This document shows positions 63,512 to 64,000 of a stretch of DNA of 64,000 nt, in pieces; position 1 is the stretch's first letter, and every line of letters starts with the position of its first letter. Origin of the DNA: Candidatus Lucifugimonas marina (GTDB lineage Bacteria > Chloroflexota > Dehalococcoidia > Lucifugimonadales > Lucifugimonadaceae); NCBI GenBank assembly GCA_029593915.1, contig CP046147.1, forward strand, positions 806,001 to 870,000. The letters run 5' to 3'. The notes under the pieces were generated by a model. That model saw only the letters and a program-made list of their open reading frames with translations. It did not search any database and was not told where the DNA came from. The position numbers and the translations under genes were made by a program.

Positions 63512-64000
63512 CTACGGGTTGTCGTATTTTTCAGATTCCGGAAGCTCTGGCCTATCGGTTTTTTCTGATGGTTCGCTGCCGAATAAAGCACCTGCGAGCA
63601 TGCTTATTAGGGACGATGCGACTCCGAAGATCAAAGAGACTTCGGTTAATCGTTTCATTGAAAACGCCGTTTTCGCGTTGCGTACTCGTTGAATACCAAC
63701 TTCAAGATCGCCAAACATAAAGAGCAGCCCAGTGATCGAATTGTTTATCGCCGACTTGGTCAGTGCAGGCAACCTGGTGTTTTGAAGCGTTTTATTTTCG
63801 TTTGACGCTCCCATTACCTTTGCGAGTCCTAGTTCCACATCACCGAAGAGAAAAAATATTCCGGTGAAAAGAGTCGAAGGTTTTACTAAGGAGTTTTCGC
63901 TGGCTGCTGATGAACTGGATTGAAGCGGTTCAGTCAATGCGGGGGCTGGGATAGGTTCTCGGACAACCTGTTGTCTAATTCCTTCGACTTCTGTTCTGAA
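63512..64000 (-). CDS. Unknown protein with duplicated FGD-E-G motif and a C-terminal TM, 5' end beyond the window
   Basis: I do not recognise a family. A TTG at 63937 could start a 141-residue protein, but the frame is open to the window edge (…EGIRQQVVREPIPAPA…), so the real start is probably outside. Counted from that TTG, residues 24-42 (FTGIFFLFGDVELGLAKVM) and 68-86 (ITGLLFMFGDLEVGIQRVR) are clear copies of one motif, 44 residues apart. A single hydrophobic segment (about 98-121) precedes a charged tail. The motif copies may be membrane-associated hairpins. Convergent with the GAF-GAF kinase gene, 17 bases between the ends. Confidence 0.6.
   Translation of the reverse strand, partial: FRTEVEGIRQQVVREPIPAPALTEPLQSSSSAASENSLVKPSTLFTGIFFLFGDVELGLAKVMGASNENKTLQNTRLPALTKSAINNSITGLLFMFGDLEVGIQRVRNAKTAFSMKRLTEVSLIFGVASSLISMLAGALFGSEPSEKTDRPELPESEKYDNP

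Overview
This 64 kb window is dense bacterial chromosome, roughly half G+C by eye, with many GTG and TTG starts and no rRNA, tRNA, transposase, phage or CRISPR found. The gene mix is sensor kinases with GAF stacks, class III cyclases (one fused to a STAND ATPase and TPRs), an M81/MlrC peptidase, a formylglycine-type sulfatase, DUF1028, a CaiB/BaiF CoA-transferase, a hydroxyacid-oxoacid transhydrogenase, MopE/HYR-rich secreted proteins and many SDR/MDR dehydrogenases. This suggests a free-living aerobic Chloroflexota of the marine SAR202 (Dehalococcoidia-like) kind. That placement is an inference from gene content only.

Layout. 1-3.7 kb: secreted subtilisin (cut by the left edge), a PP2C phosphatase and a convergent FHA/winged-helix regulator. 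4-8.8 kb: catabolic SDRs, an acetoacetate-decarboxylase-like protein, a GNAT enzyme and a zinc alcohol dehydrogenase. 9-12.8 kb: a PAS-GAF5 histidine kinase broken by an in-frame TAG. 12.9-16.8 kb: MlrC-type peptidase, MFS exporter, DUF4242-cyclase fusion. 17.1-21.4 kb: a very large secreted MopE/HYR protein broken by an in-frame TGA. 21.7-24.2 kb: alcohol dehydrogenase, methyltransferase, universal stress protein. 24.5-28.1 kb: low-complexity lipoprotein plus membrane histidine kinase. 28.2-32.4 kb: sulfatase/nitroreductase/DUF1028 operon and a SelA-like PLP enzyme. 32.4-36.2 kb: a second membrane kinase coupled to an anchored HExxH metalloprotease. 36.7-38.7 kb: enoyl-CoA hydratase (broken by TAG) and CoA-transferase. 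38.8-49.2 kb: six-gene ABC operon with two giant FtsX-type permeases and two ATPase/ABC-2 permease pairs. 49.3-57 kb: phosphoesterase, cyclase-STAND-TPR, receiver/thioredoxin-reductase fusion and cNMP-binding histidine kinase. 57.2-64 kb: DinB-like protein, bicupin, transhydrogenase, FAH-type enzyme, GAF-GAF kinase and a duplicated-motif membrane protein cut by the right edge.

How it may work together. The most coherent system is the four-gene operon at 49.3-57 kb. It carries a predicted cyclic-nucleotide synthase, a possible phosphodiesterase, a kinase whose N-terminus has an intact cyclic-nucleotide phosphate-binding cassette, and the window's only receiver domain, fused to a thioredoxin-reductase-like flavoprotein that lacks the usual redox cysteines. 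Two membrane kinases are each paired with their own secreted or lipoprotein partner, as if sensing an envelope state.

Oddities. Three unrelated genes each carry one clean in-frame stop codon with intact frame on both sides, and a fourth gene has ATA exactly where its family and its ribosome-binding site call for the start codon. Short imperfect-palindrome repeats recur between genes, mostly at gene ends.
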